Assembly (NCBI RefSeq): GCF_016907875.1
Contig: NZ_JAFBCU010000001.1
Span: 806,001-870,000 of the forward strand
DNA: 64,000 bases
Direction of reading: 5' to 3'
Origin: Arthrobacter roseus
GTDB lineage: Bacteria > Actinomycetota > Actinomycetes > Actinomycetales > Micrococcaceae
Below are positions 1 to 8,679 of the stretch, one piece after another. A model generated the notes under the pieces. That model saw only the letters and a list, made by a program, of their open reading frames with translations, was not told the DNA's origin and did no database searches. Each line of letters opens with the position of its first letter. The first letter of the stretch is position 1. Position numbers and translations under genes: made by a program.

Positions 1-2
1 GC

Positions 3-1376
3 GCCGCCCGCGCCGGATTACAGTACTGGCCGCCGAACGTGCCAGCCGACGTCGACTGGAGGCGCTTGCCCGCCCGCAAGAACGTGTTGGTGCGCGGCCT
101 TGGACTGAACTTTTTCGACATCATGATCCAACTGACCGAGGGACGCGGTGGTCGATTCGTGGCTTCCGGCCAACCCGCGGGGCGGGCATTGACGTACGAG
201 CCGTCGGGGAACGAACCGGTGGTGATTGCGGCATCGAGGCGTGGGACACCGTATCGGGCCAAATCTGATCTCAGCACTTACATTCCGCACAGCGTCACCC
301 TGCGCTATTGCACCTTTGAGCGGGCTGGTCAGTTCTTGGCCAGCGGCATCCATCCCGGGTTTGATCGCGACATCTGGCCGCTGCTGCACCGGGACGCGCT
401 ATGGGCCTACTACAGCACGCTGGCCCGAGTTCGTGAACTTCCTGCGGGTTTTCTGTCGTCGTTGGAAACTGCGCTCGACGTCGTCGAAGTCAGCTGGCAG
501 CGGCGGGTAGAAGACGTGCTGACTGAGTTTGTCCCGAGCGATGACCACCTGGATCTGGAAGCGCTGGCGTACCCGTTCAAAGGCAGAAACTTTACGTCTC
601 CGGATGAGTTCAACCAAGCCGTCCTCAAGTATCTGGAAGATGACGCCGCTGGTTCAGCCGCCGGCGAGGACGATCCTTTGAAGATGGCCATTGGCGCCAT
701 GAACGCCGGCAGATCCGTCATCAAGTCGACCGTGGCGGACGGCGGTCTGGCTGAAGCGTCGTGGCTCGCTGAGCTGTGCGGCTGGTTTGAGCCTCTCGTC
801 GAGGGGGTCGCGAGTGGACCGCCGGCTCTGCGGATTGAACAGCTTGCCGCGCTGGTGCGTGCCGGCGTCGTTCAGTTTGTCGGTCCGGCTCCACGGTTCG
901 AGGTGGATCTGGACGATGAGCAGTTCGTTGCGGAGTCTCCCTGGGTTGCAGGCAGCCAGCATTCCGCACGCTACGTTGTGGACGCGATGATGCCAGCCAA
1001 CCGGGTGGAGCAGAACATTTCCGAGCTCTTGAGGCGCCTGCAGGAAGACGGGTTGGTGCGCCCGCGGATCATGATGTCCGACGTCGACGGCGTCCCCGTT
1101 GTCACTGCCGGTCTGGATGTGACGCCGCCGCCGTACCGGCCCATCAAAGGCACCGGTGAACCAGCCCGACACCTGTATGTGATCGGCCTGCAGCTCTCCT
1201 CCGCTCAGTGGGGAACAGCTATCGCGGCTGAAGCGGGCGCTCCCGCTCATGCCGGATCGCGGACACTGCGAGACGCCGATGACATTGCCGCCGCTATCCT
1301 CGGTCTTAACCCCGCGAGGTCACCCCTTGCCGGCCAGGTCACCCCTCACAGGGGTGATCTAGCGGCGAAAGGGTGA
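3..1376 (+). CDS. Probable FAD/NAD(P)-binding protein, C-terminal part (5' partial)
   Basis: The reading frame enters from the left edge without a stop, so the N-terminus, including any dinucleotide-binding glycine motif, lies outside the window. What remains is about 457 residues. It resembles the C-terminal part of large actinobacterial FAD/NAD(P)-binding proteins, with a segment reading LVRGLGLNFFDIMIQLTEG near the start that is typical of them. The substrate is unknown. The last 20 or so residues and the stop codon lie in a palindromic repeat (1312-1384), so the natural C-terminus may have been replaced. The gene converges on the nuclease gene with 18 bases between them. The family assignment is from overall resemblance and is moderately sure. 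Confidence 0.6.
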   Translation, partial: AARAGLQYWPPNVPADVDWRRLPARKNVLVRGLGLNFFDIMIQLTEGRGGRFVASGQPAGRALTYEPSGNEPVVIAASRRGTPYRAKSDLSTYIPHSVTLRYCTFERAGQFLASGIHPGFDRDIWPLLHRDALWAYYSTLARVRELPAGFLSSLETALDVVEVSWQRRVEDVLTEFVPSDDHLDLEALAYPFKGRNFTSPDEFNQAVLKYLEDDAAGSAAGEDDPLKMAIGAMNAGRSVIKSTVADGGLAEASWLAELCGWFEPLVEGVASGPPALRIEQLAALVRAGVVQFVGPAPRFEVDLDDEQFVAESPWVAGSQHSARYVVDAMMPANRVEQNISELLRRLQEDGLVRPRIMMSDVDGVPVVTAGLDVTPPPYRPIKGTGEPARHLYVIGLQLSSAQWGTAIAAEAGAPAHAGSRTLRDADDIAAAILGLNPARSPLAGQVTPHRGDLAAKG

Positions 1377-1384
1377 CCTCGCGG
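1312..1384. repeat. GAGGTCACCC palindromic repeat, copy A
   Basis: Inverted repeat with perfect 14-bp outer arms (CCGCGAGGTCACCC at 1312-1325 and its complement at 1371-1384). An internal second AGGTCACCCCT faces AGGGGTGATCT around a 4-base loop. Related copies lie at 16482-16555 and 45011-45081. This copy overlaps the last codons of the upstream gene and sits between two convergent genes. It has no T tract, but the long hairpin could still block transcription or protect 3' ends in both directions. Confidence 0.8.
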
Positions 1385-1394
1385 ACGGCGGTGG

Positions 1395-4300
1395 CTACCG
1401 CTGCTGGCTGAGACAGATCTTGTACTGCACCATACCTATGGCGTAGCCGACCCAACCCCAGAAGTCCCACCAGGCGGTTGGCCGCAGCGGTTTCACACAT
1501 TCCACGACGTTGCCGGGCTCAACCGTGACCGGCAGCGTGACCGTGGTGTCGGTCGGCTCGGCAACGAGCACGATCGCACCACTGCCGCTGGCGTTACCCG
1601 GAACCGTGACCGCAACGGTGGCATCGCCCTCGGTGACAGGAACTGCGCCCAAGGACGTTGCCGTACCAGCGTCATTGACAAAGCTGACGGCCAGCTCGGT
1701 GTTCGCCGGGCTGCCGAGCGAAGTCAGGTTCAGGTTGGCGACATCGAACGTCACCTCTTGGCCTGCGGTCACCGTTGACGGCGCGCCCTTGACCACAACA
1801 CCTTGACGGGCGAAATCAGGGGAGAGCGGGCTGTTGGACTGGATGTAAGAAATCCAGGCGTCCCGGTCCACCAGCCCTGAATCGCGGGTATCAGTTCCTT
1901 CGGCGAAGACGGAGAAATTATCGCCGCCCTGCGCCAGGAAGCTGAACGTCCCCACCCGGTAGCCGCGGTTCATTTCAAGCGGCTCACCGTTGATGATCAC
2001 GGACTGGACTCGTTCTCCCCTGGGTAGCTCCGGGTTGTAGGAGTATGTGACGTTATCGGAGAGTCCGAGCGCCAGGAACGCACGCGAACTTCCCTCAGGC
2101 TGCCATTGCTGTTCGAGCATGGTTTCGATCTGCGCACCCGTGAGCGTGGTGGTCCACAGGTTATTCAGAAACGGCAGTACCGCGTTGGCTTCGGCGTAGG
2201 TGATGATCCCGTCTTCGCCGTAGTACAACTCGTTGCGCAGACCACCGGGGTTGACGACGCCGATCTCTGCGCCGCCGCGTTCGGCTGATCCCAGCGATGA
2301 CAACAGGGAATCCGCGACGACGTTACCCAGCGTGGACTCGGAGGTGCGGTCATCGCGCTCACCGTTGACGAACGCGGTGGTGATGTCCGCCGTGACGGAA
2401 CCAACCTTCTGGTTGCCCACTTCGGCAGCCTTGGCCAGAGCCGCATCCACAATGGTTTTGACTTCGGCGACGGCCGGGTACTGCTGCACCAAAGTTGCGG
2501 GGTCCGCAGTGGTGCGGGCAACGTTGCGGGCAGTGTAGGACTCAACTTCGTCGGTGGACTCGTTGTATTCGAGGGTGATCTGTCCGATGTGCTCACCGTA
2601 GGATCCGGTTTGCACTATGGGGCGCGTCTCACCATCTACACCGGGGACTGGGGCGTCCCAGGCGTAGCGTTGGTGCGTGTGCCCGGTGTAGATGGCATCG
2701 ACCAGTGGCGTGGTGTTGTTGACGATCTCGGCGAATGCTCCGCCCTCGGCCACCTTGTCCTCGATAGTGGTGGCGTCAGCTACGCCGGAGGCTCCTTCGT
2801 GGTATTCGGCGATGATGACGTCGGCGGTGCCGGCGGTGTCCAGTTCCTGAGCAACCCGGTTCACTGCTTCAACGGGGTTGCCGAACTCCAGATTGGCAAT
2901 GCCACCTGGGGTCACCAGCGTGGGAGTTTGCTCGGTGACGACGCCGATGACAGCGACGTCGACTCCGGCGATATCCAGCAACTCATATTCCGGCAGTACC
3001 GGGTCCGTGGTTCCCTTCGCGTAAACGTTTGCGCCCAGGTAGGAGAAGTCAGAACTGGGCTGAACGCGGTCGCGCAGGTCTGCCCAGCCGCCGTCGAACT
3101 CGTGGTTGCCCACTGCCGAGGCCCGAAGGTCAAGAGCGTTCAGTACGTCGATGGTTGGTTTGTCCTGCTGGACTGATGAGGCGAACAGTGACGCCCCGAT
3201 GTTGTCTCCCGCCGAGAGGAACAGCGATTGTCCGTCGGGGGCATCATCCTTGAGCATCTCTACGGTCCCGGCGAAGTTCACCGTGTTCGAGTCAATCCTT
3301 CCGTGGAAGTCGTTGATGTTCAGGAGGTTGAGTTTGGTGGTGTCCGCCCCCGTGGTGGAGGAGTTGAATCCAACAAGCACGGGGTCGTGGTCGCTGGCAC
3401 GGAAGACGTCCGGTTCGTAGAAGTTCACCGCGTTGACATTGAAGCGGCTGTATTCCAGTGCCACGGACTCCACCGAGTTGATGTTCCAGACATCGGTGTC
3501 GGTCACGCCCGAATCAGCTGCGGCCGAAGCGAAGATGTGGTCAAGTGAGCCCACCTGGCCGGAGAATACGTAGGAATGCTTTCCTGACTTGGCTCCCTGG
3601 TTGATGTAGCCCGCTGCTTCGAGGGCCTTGATCGGGTCCTCGGCGGAGTACGAGTTGAAGTCACCGGTCAGGAACACTTTTTCTGTTCCGGCATCAGCCT
3701 TCAGCTGGTCCGCGAAGGCTACGAGAGCCTCGGCCTGAGCTGTGCGGGCTGCGTTCCATGCACCCTGCCCGTCGCCCTGATCGGTGTTCGGGCCGCTGTC
3801 CGGTGCGGAGCCCTTGGACTTGAAGTGGTTGACGATCGCGATGAACGCTTCGGCATCCGGAGCGCCCACGGCTTTGAACGTCTGTGCATGCGGCTTCCGC
3901 GCATTTGAGAATGCCGTGTTGTCATCGAGGATTACGGATTCGCCCACCAGCTCAACATCGGCTGTCCGGTAAATGAATGCGGTGCGGATGACGTCTTCGT
4001 TCGCCAGGGCCGGAAGGTCCTCAGGTGAGCGGACGTAGTCCCATGTGCCCGGAGCGTCAGCGTTGAGTGCTTCGGTAAGGGCGGCCAGTGCTGCGTCGCG
4101 GTCCTTGCCAAACTTGGCCGAGTTCTCAATTTCTTCGAGTGAGACAACGTCTGCGCCCAATGAGTTGATGGCTGCGACGATCTTGTCCTGCTGTCGTTGG
4201 AGATTTTCCGCGTTGGCGGCACCTCGGGCAAGGCATCCGCTCCGAACTGAAATCGGGTTCCCGTCGCGGTCCGTGTAGTACGAGCAGCCGCTGAGCTGGT

Positions 4301-5891
4301 CACCGGTGGTGGTGAAGTAGTTCAGCACGTTGAACGACGCGATCTGCAGTTCACCGCCCACAGATTCCGGTGCAGCGGGACGCTGCGCTTCGAAGGCTGC
4401 GGGCTGAACGGTTGCGGCGTTGTCCGCGGAGAGGTGGTTCAGCGGCTGAAACTTCCAGTCCCCGTGGCTGAAGCTGAGGACCACATCCGTGGTGAAGGTG
4501 ACGGCGCCGTTGACCCGGACATGTTCGTCCTTGGTCAGGTACGGCAGCGGCTGGTCCTGGTTCTCGGCCTTCAAGAAGTCTGTGCTGGCGCCGTCGTCGA
4601 GCCCTACCTGGCGGGCTTTGTTGCTGGTAGCCACGGCCTCGTTCTCTGGCGTGCCGGGAGCGGCGACGTCGGTGGGCTGGCGCAGTGGCTTCGTTCCGGC
4701 AGCCAGGGTGAGTTCGCCATACTGGTTCAGTGAGTAGTTGTCGCTAACCGTGAAGTCGCCGGTTGGTGCCCAGAGCATTCCCTCGAACGTCTCACGAATC
4801 TGGTCCGTACTCGGCCAGCCAACGGTCAGAGCTTTCACGGCCACGGCGGGTTCCTCCAGGACTTTCAGACCCTCGGCCTGCACCGTGATCTGCGTCTGAT
4901 CATAGAATTCACCGGCGATACCCGTGACCTGGACGTGGTCTCCGATCGAGACGCTGCCCACAGTGGTCGGCGAGTAGACAAAGACGGCGTTGGAAGCCTC
5001 GTGTGACTCCGGTTCACCACCGGTTCCGGGTGTTTGGATGTAGTAACCATCGAGTCCGCCCGTGGCATAGGATGCGGTGACGACACCGGTGGTCGTGACC
5101 GCCTTGCCAGCCAGCGGTGAGGCATCCTCTGTTCCCTGGATGGTTGCGATACTGACGGGGTCAGACGGCACAGGAGGATCTGTTGGCGTGGGCGTGGGCG
5201 TTGGCGTCGGTGTTGGTTCCCCAGTCCCGTCGTCGGCCGTTTCGCCTGCGGCATTGGTGGGAGTGACGGATTCGCTGAGTGTGAAATCGGCGGAATTGTC
5301 ATTGGTGTCTGCACCGGCGTCGCGGTTCATCGACAGCGGGTTCGTGGTTCCGCCGGGGCCCTCAGCAGGAGCGGTTTCGAACGTGTTGGAGGATCCGTAA
5401 CCCAACAGATCCGTGACATTCGCGGCGTCGGTGACCGAGCCGGTGGGCAGCTGTGAGAGTGCCTGGCTTCCATCGGAGAGAACCAGTGCCCCTTGGGTTC
5501 CGCTGGTGTTCAGGTTTCCGACGACGTCGGCTTCCGGAAGTGCTGCGCCGGTCTCACCATTGCTGCTGCCGGAAACCAGGAAATAGCCGTTGGCCGGGAT
5601 GCTGCCGGACAACTCGGCAACGCCAGAAGGCGCGTCGACTCCCGTGGCAGAACGGTACTGCAGCGACCATCCATCCAAAGACACGGCAGCGTCTGAGGTA
5701 TTGAAAAGTTCCACGAATTTGGTATTGAAGGGGGCATTGGCGCTTCCGCCGTTGACGTAGGCCTCATTGATGACAACGGCGGAGCCCACGGCTGCCTGGT
5801 CCGCCTGTGCTGGTAGTGCTGCGAGCGGTGTGGCGATCAGCGCCGCTCCCAAAGCGGCCCCCACCCCGCTTCTCCATGACTGGTGCGTCAT
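1395..5891 (-). CDS. Secreted ExeM/NucH-type nuclease fused to 5'-nucleotidase
   Basis: A 1498-residue exported enzyme that probably degrades extracellular DNA or RNA and dephosphorylates the nucleotides. In order: signal peptide (about 1-30, ending near AQADQ), lamin-tail domain (about 35-160), Pro-Thr linker of PT repeats, an OB-like region, an endonuclease/exonuclease/phosphatase domain (about 514-840, with SFNVLNY, GDFNS and SDHDPV), then a calcineurin-like 5'-nucleotidase (NDFHGR near 858, GNHEFD near 927) and its C-terminal domain (GGLRN near 1216). The end is an unusual Trp-rich hydrophobic stretch (about 1475-1490) followed by QQR, with no LPXTG motif. ATG 5891 is chosen because AAGGAG precedes it and the signal peptide follows at once; a longer frame reaches 6026. 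A PHO-box-like repeat lies 133 bases upstream. Confidence 0.88.
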   Translation of the reverse strand: MTHQSWRSGVGAALGAALIATPLAALPAQADQAAVGSAVVINEAYVNGGSANAPFNTKFVELFNTSDAAVSLDGWSLQYRSATGVDAPSGVAELSGSIPANGYFLVSGSSNGETGAALPEADVVGNLNTSGTQGALVLSDGSQALSQLPTGSVTDAANVTDLLGYGSSNTFETAPAEGPGGTTNPLSMNRDAGADTNDNSADFTLSESVTPTNAAGETADDGTGEPTPTPTPTPTPTDPPVPSDPVSIATIQGTEDASPLAGKAVTTTGVVTASYATGGLDGYYIQTPGTGGEPESHEASNAVFVYSPTTVGSVSIGDHVQVTGIAGEFYDQTQITVQAEGLKVLEEPAVAVKALTVGWPSTDQIRETFEGMLWAPTGDFTVSDNYSLNQYGELTLAAGTKPLRQPTDVAAPGTPENEAVATSNKARQVGLDDGASTDFLKAENQDQPLPYLTKDEHVRVNGAVTFTTDVVLSFSHGDWKFQPLNHLSADNAATVQPAAFEAQRPAAPESVGGELQIASFNVLNYFTTTGDQLSGCSYYTDRDGNPISVRSGCLARGAANAENLQRQQDKIVAAINSLGADVVSLEEIENSAKFGKDRDAALAALTEALNADAPGTWDYVRSPEDLPALANEDVIRTAFIYRTADVELVGESVILDDNTAFSNARKPHAQTFKAVGAPDAEAFIAIVNHFKSKGSAPDSGPNTDQGDGQGAWNAARTAQAEALVAFADQLKADAGTEKVFLTGDFNSYSAEDPIKALEAAGYINQGAKSGKHSYVFSGQVGSLDHIFASAAADSGVTDTDVWNINSVESVALEYSRFNVNAVNFYEPDVFRASDHDPVLVGFNSSTTGADTTKLNLLNINDFHGRIDSNTVNFAGTVEMLKDDAPDGQSLFLSAGDNIGASLFASSVQQDKPTIDVLNALDLRASAVGNHEFDGGWADLRDRVQPSSDFSYLGANVYAKGTTDPVLPEYELLDIAGVDVAVIGVVTEQTPTLVTPGGIANLEFGNPVEAVNRVAQELDTAGTADVIIAEYHEGASGVADATTIEDKVAEGGAFAEIVNNTTPLVDAIYTGHTHQRYAWDAPVPGVDGETRPIVQTGSYGEHIGQITLEYNESTDEVESYTARNVARTTADPATLVQQYPAVAEVKTIVDAALAKAAEVGNQKVGSVTADITTAFVNGERDDRTSESTLGNVVADSLLSSLGSAERGGAEIGVVNPGGLRNELYYGEDGIITYAEANAVLPFLNNLWTTTLTGAQIETMLEQQWQPEGSSRAFLALGLSDNVTYSYNPELPRGERVQSVIINGEPLEMNRGYRVGTFSFLAQGGDNFSVFAEGTDTRDSGLVDRDAWISYIQSNSPLSPDFARQGVVVKGAPSTVTAGQEVTFDVANLNLTSLGSPANTELAVSFVNDAGTATSLGAVPVTEGDATVAVTVPGNASGSGAIVLVAEPTDTTVTLPVTVEPGNVVECVKPLRPTAWWDFWGWVGYAIGMVQYKICLSQQR

Positions 5892-6023
5892 TTCCGTTTC
5901 TCCTTGACCTGGCCGTATCCGGCCGCGAGTGATGCGCGACGCCGAGTGGACGTCCCTGCTGTGGCGGTTGAACGAACGGTATGTCCCGTCACTGACATTT
6001 TGGTTCCATGCGAGCCAAGCAGG

Positions 6024-6056
6024 CATGGGTAAACATCAGGGTTACCACAGGTAAAT
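6024..6056 (-). promoter_or_regulatory. PHO-box-like direct repeats upstream of the nuclease gene
   Basis: On the minus strand three contiguous 11-base units begin ATTTACC, GTAACCC and GTTTACC. The CC pairs are spaced exactly 11 bases, as in PhoP/RegX3 boxes (consensus heptamer GTTCACC). The match is weaker than at the phoU-senX3 box in this window. It lies 133-165 bases before the chosen start codon. A regulator of phosphate limitation upstream of a nuclease/nucleotidase makes biological sense, but binding is inferred. Confidence 0.45.
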
Positions 6057-6147
6057 AGCTGGACCGGCGCCCCAAATTATTTTGCCTAAATGAGCGCGGG
6101 AATGAGCCCGAAACCTTGACTCTGCAACGCTTCGGGAGTCTAATGTG

Positions 6148-6627
6148 CTATCGGTCGGCGCTTTTGAAGGTTCCGGTGGAGGGCTTGTTACCCGGCACTG
6201 TCACGAGGCAAAGAACTGTCCGGTTATCTGCTTCGGACCAGTCGGCGGCCTGTGGATAAAAGAACTGTAGCGGCAGCTCGGAGTCACTGTAAGAAATTCC
6301 CACGAACTTCTCGAAGGCTGGCCGGCAGAATGCGTCCGCTTGGGTCTCTGCCTTCTCAACACCGGGGTATTCGCCGTCGAGCATCTTCGTGCTGGCAAAG
6401 ACTTCAAATTCGTGTGGTTTCTCGCAGGGCATGAGCGTGACTTCCGTGCCGCCGTCGTCCGTGAAGCAGTCGCCGTCGCGCAGTTCCGGGACTGAGGCAT
6501 CCACTGTCTCGGCGACACTGCCGTCTTCGTTCCGCTCGGGACCGGAGTTCAGCAGTCCGCAGCCGCCCAAGAGTAGGCTGACGGTCAGCAGCGAACCGAG
6601 CCCTGCAGCACGCGCCCACGTAGTCAT
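6148..6627 (-). CDS. Septum_form-family lipoprotein
   Basis: A 159-residue lipoprotein: hydrophobic leader followed by lipobox LLLGGC (Cys near 23), so it is expected on the outer face of the membrane. The body resembles the actinobacterial septum-formation family (PF13845-like), with VPELRDGDCF, MPCEKPHEFEVFA and a later DAFCRPAFEKFVG segment. The paired cysteines may form disulfides. ATG at 6627 is preceded by AGGGG. The molecular role of the family is not established. The gene stands alone; its 3' end faces the start region of the nuclease gene on the same strand. Confidence 0.75.
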   Translation of the reverse strand: MTTWARAAGLGSLLTVSLLLGGCGLLNSGPERNEDGSVAETVDASVPELRDGDCFTDDGGTEVTLMPCEKPHEFEVFASTKMLDGEYPGVEKAETQADAFCRPAFEKFVGISYSDSELPLQFFYPQAADWSEADNRTVLCLVTVPGNKPSTGTFKSADR

Positions 6628-6670
6628 GATTCCCCTAGCATCCAGCTAGCTTACCGAAGCAGGCTCCTCG

Positions 6671-6761
6671 CCCAACGCGTCCCCTTCCGACACGTCCGCA
6701 GAAATTGTTGGAATGGGGCGGAAATGGGCGGCATTCCAACAATAAGTGCGGACGCGTTGGG
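6671..6761. repeat. Imperfect palindromic intergenic element
   Basis: Three nested perfect pairs: CCCAACGCG (6671-6679) with CGCGTTGGG (6753-6761), TCCGCA (6695-6700) with TGCGGA (6747-6752), and ATTGTTGGAATG (6704-6715) with CATTCCAACAAT (6732-6743). The left arm has about 15 extra bases next to a second copy of CGTCC, as if part of it had duplicated. It lies between the lipoprotein gene and the tRNA-Ser terminator and encodes nothing obvious. It may be a REP- or MITE-like unit. Confidence 0.65.
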
Positions 6762-6798
6762 GGTTCGGCCGCGGGGACCGGGGCCGGTCGATTAAAGC

Positions 6799-6830
6799 AG
6801 TGTGCTCCGGACCGAAATCCGGAGCACACT
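6799..6830 (-). terminator. Rho-independent terminator after tRNA-Ser
   Basis: A perfect 13-bp stem (6799-6811 with 6818-6830) around a 6-base loop. Read on the minus strand it is followed by GCTTTAAT. It begins 7 bases past the 3' end of the tRNA gene. Confidence 0.8.
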
Positions 6831-6837
6831 GTTTACG

Positions 6838-6925
6838 CGGAAGGTAAGAGATTCGAACTCTTGGTACGGGGTTACCGCACACTGGTTTTCAAGACCAGCT
6901 CCATCGGCCGCTCGGACAACCTTCC
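6838..6925 (-). tRNA. tRNA-Ser (anticodon UGA)
   Basis: On the minus strand an 88-base cloverleaf with acceptor GGAAGGT pairing with ACCTTCC, discriminator G, anticodon loop CTTGAAA (anticodon TGA), a long class II variable arm typical of serine tRNAs, and the T-loop GTTCGAATC. CCA is not encoded. A strong terminator follows. Confidence 0.95.
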
Positions 6926-6987
6926 TCCCTGATAGTTTGTCACGGAGAATCAGTTGCTCACAAATCTATGCGTGCCTGGAGGGAATC

Positions 6988-7959
6988 ATGAGAGCGGTAG
7001 TGATCACGGACGATGGCGGTCCTGAGGTTCTGGAGGTCCGTGACGTTGCGGAGCCTGTACCTGCGGAGGGCGAGGTACTCATTGATGTAGCGGCGGCCGG
7101 GCTGAATCGGGCGGATGTGCAGCAGCGGCGGGGTGTGTATCCACCGCCTCCCGGCGCATCGGAGTATCTGGGCCTTGAGGTGTCTGGCCGCATTGCGGAT
7201 CCAGGGAATTCCACCTTCGCGGTGGGCGATGAAGTGGTGGCGCTGCTCTCAGGCGGTGGTTACGCGGAGCGCGTGGCGGTGCCAGCAGGGCAGGTTCTTC
7301 CAGTGCCCGACGGCGTGTCTCTGATAGATGCGGCATCGCTGCCCGAAGTTGCGGCGACCGTGTATTCGAATCTGTTCATGGCGGCCCGGCTCCTCGAGGG
7401 GGAGACGGTGCTGATTCACGGGGGTGCTGGTGGAATCGGGACGATGGCGATTCAGTTGGCTCGCGCGCTGGGTGTGCGCGTCGTGGCGACGGCGGGTTCG
7501 GCGTCGAAGGTTCAGCTGGTGCGTTCCCTCGGTGCCGAGGGGATCAACTATCGCGATGAGGATTTCGTAGAGAGTGTACGCGACCTGACCGATGGTCGTG
7601 GGCCAGACGTGATTCTCGACGTCGTTGGCGCCAAGTACCTGGAACGGAACGTCACGGCGCTCGCGACCAATGGGCGGCTGGTGATTATCGGTCTGCAGGG
7701 CGGTGCGAAGGCCGAGCTGAACCTGGGCGCACTCATGGGCAAGAGGGCTGCGGTGATGGGCACCACGCTGCGTTCCCGTCCTGTGGAGGAGAAGTCCGCG
7801 ATTATGGCCGCCGTCGGGAAGACTGTCTGGCCATTGATTGAATCCGGCGAGGTGAAAACCCAGGTGGACCGGGTGTTTGCACTCGCAGACGCAGCGGCAG
7901 CGCACGAGTACTTCGACTCGGGCGAGCACACCGGCAAAGTGTTGCTGACACTGCGCTAG
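6988..7959 (+). CDS. NAD(P)H:quinone oxidoreductase, zinc-independent MDR family
   Basis: A 323-residue medium-chain dehydrogenase/reductase of the PIG3/zeta-crystallin type. These enzymes reduce quinones or other electrophiles with NADPH in the cytoplasm. Seen: an N-terminal GroES-like domain with AAGLNRADVQQRRGVYPPP, the nucleotide-binding loop HGGAGGIGTMAIQLAR near 146-161, and no structural or catalytic zinc cysteines. ATG 6988 has GGAGGG just upstream; the longer open frame back to 6802 crosses the tRNA gene and is not coding. The gene is followed by a PadR-controlled operon. The physiological substrate is unknown. Confidence 0.88.
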   Translation: MRAVVITDDGGPEVLEVRDVAEPVPAEGEVLIDVAAAGLNRADVQQRRGVYPPPPGASEYLGLEVSGRIADPGNSTFAVGDEVVALLSGGGYAERVAVPAGQVLPVPDGVSLIDAASLPEVAATVYSNLFMAARLLEGETVLIHGGAGGIGTMAIQLARALGVRVVATAGSASKVQLVRSLGAEGINYRDEDFVESVRDLTDGRGPDVILDVVGAKYLERNVTALATNGRLVIIGLQGGAKAELNLGALMGKRAAVMGTTLRSRPVEEKSAIMAAVGKTVWPLIESGEVKTQVDRVFALADAAAAHEYFDSGEHTGKVLLTLR

Positions 7960-8002
7960 CGACACGCGCCGCGAACAGTGCGCGCCCGCACCCCCCAAAC
8001 AC

Positions 8003-8043
8003 ATACTCGGTATGCAATACTTTCTCTAACAAATACTCAGTAT
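8003..8043. promoter_or_regulatory. Paired PadR-type operators
   Basis: Two dyads, ATACTCGGTAT at 8003-8013 and ATACTCAGTAT at 8033-8043, differ by one base and start exactly 30 bases (about three helical turns) apart. The second ends 12 bases before the GTG start of the PadR gene. The ATAC/GTAT half-sites match what is known for PadR-family operators, so autorepression is likely. Confidence 0.75.
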
Positions 8044-8055
8044 ATAGGGGGATTC

Positions 8056-8679
8056 GTGTCCATTCGTCACAGCCTGTTGGCGCTTCTACAGGAGCAGCCG
8101 CGGTATGGCTATCAGCTACGCGCCGAGTTCGAGCAGCGGACTGGCTCCACGTGGCCACTGAACATCGGGCAGGTTTACACCACCCTGGACCGGCTTGAAC
8201 GCGACTCGATGGTCATCCGCGACGGCGACGACGGCGAAGGACACGTCATGTACCGGCTCACGGACACCGGCGGCGAGGAAGTCGGAAACTGGTTCTCCCA
8301 CCCTGTTGCTATGGCAAACCCGCCCCGCAACGAACTCGCCATCAAACTGGCGCTCGCGGTCACCCTGCCGAGTGTGGACGTAGGTGGCGTTATTCAGGCG
8401 CAGCGGGTCTCGTCGATGCGTTCGCTGCAGGACTACACGAAAGCCAAACGCGACACGTCAACGCACAACCGCCCGGAGGACACTGCCTGGCTGCTGGTAC
8501 TTGACTCGCTCATCTTCAGCACAGAAGCCGAGATCCGCTGGCTCGACCACTGCGAATCACGGATGCTCCAGCTCAGCATCACCCGTGAGGCGCGTTCTGG
8601 TAGCACAGCACTCAGCGCCGAACACGCCGACAACGTTCAGCAGCACCCGACGTCGCACACCATCGGGGGAGGAAAATGA
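8056..8679 (+). CDS. PadR-family transcriptional regulator
   Basis: A 207-residue regulator. The N-terminal winged helix carries LLALLQEQPRYGYQLRAEFE and QVYTTLDRLERDSMV, the family signature. A C-terminal helical half follows, typical of PadR subfamily 2 dimerisation domains. GTG 8056 is chosen: AGGGGGA lies just upstream and the domain begins at residue 3; the longer frame from 7978 would translate the operators. The stop overlaps the next start by 4 bases (ATGA), so it is translationally coupled to the ABC transporter it presumably represses. The inducer is unknown but may be a transported compound such as an antimicrobial. Confidence 0.9.
   Translation: MSIRHSLLALLQEQPRYGYQLRAEFEQRTGSTWPLNIGQVYTTLDRLERDSMVIRDGDDGEGHVMYRLTDTGGEEVGNWFSHPVAMANPPRNELAIKLALAVTLPSVDVGGVIQAQRVSSMRSLQDYTKAKRDTSTHNRPEDTAWLLVLDSLIFSTEAEIRWLDHCESRMLQLSITREARSGSTALSAEHADNVQQHPTSHTIGGGK

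Noticed and set aside
5200-5260. GT-rich repeats as a possible phase-variable tract
   Set aside because: They encode the Pro-Thr linker of the nuclease in hexanucleotide units, so length changes would keep the frame; no promoter is involved.
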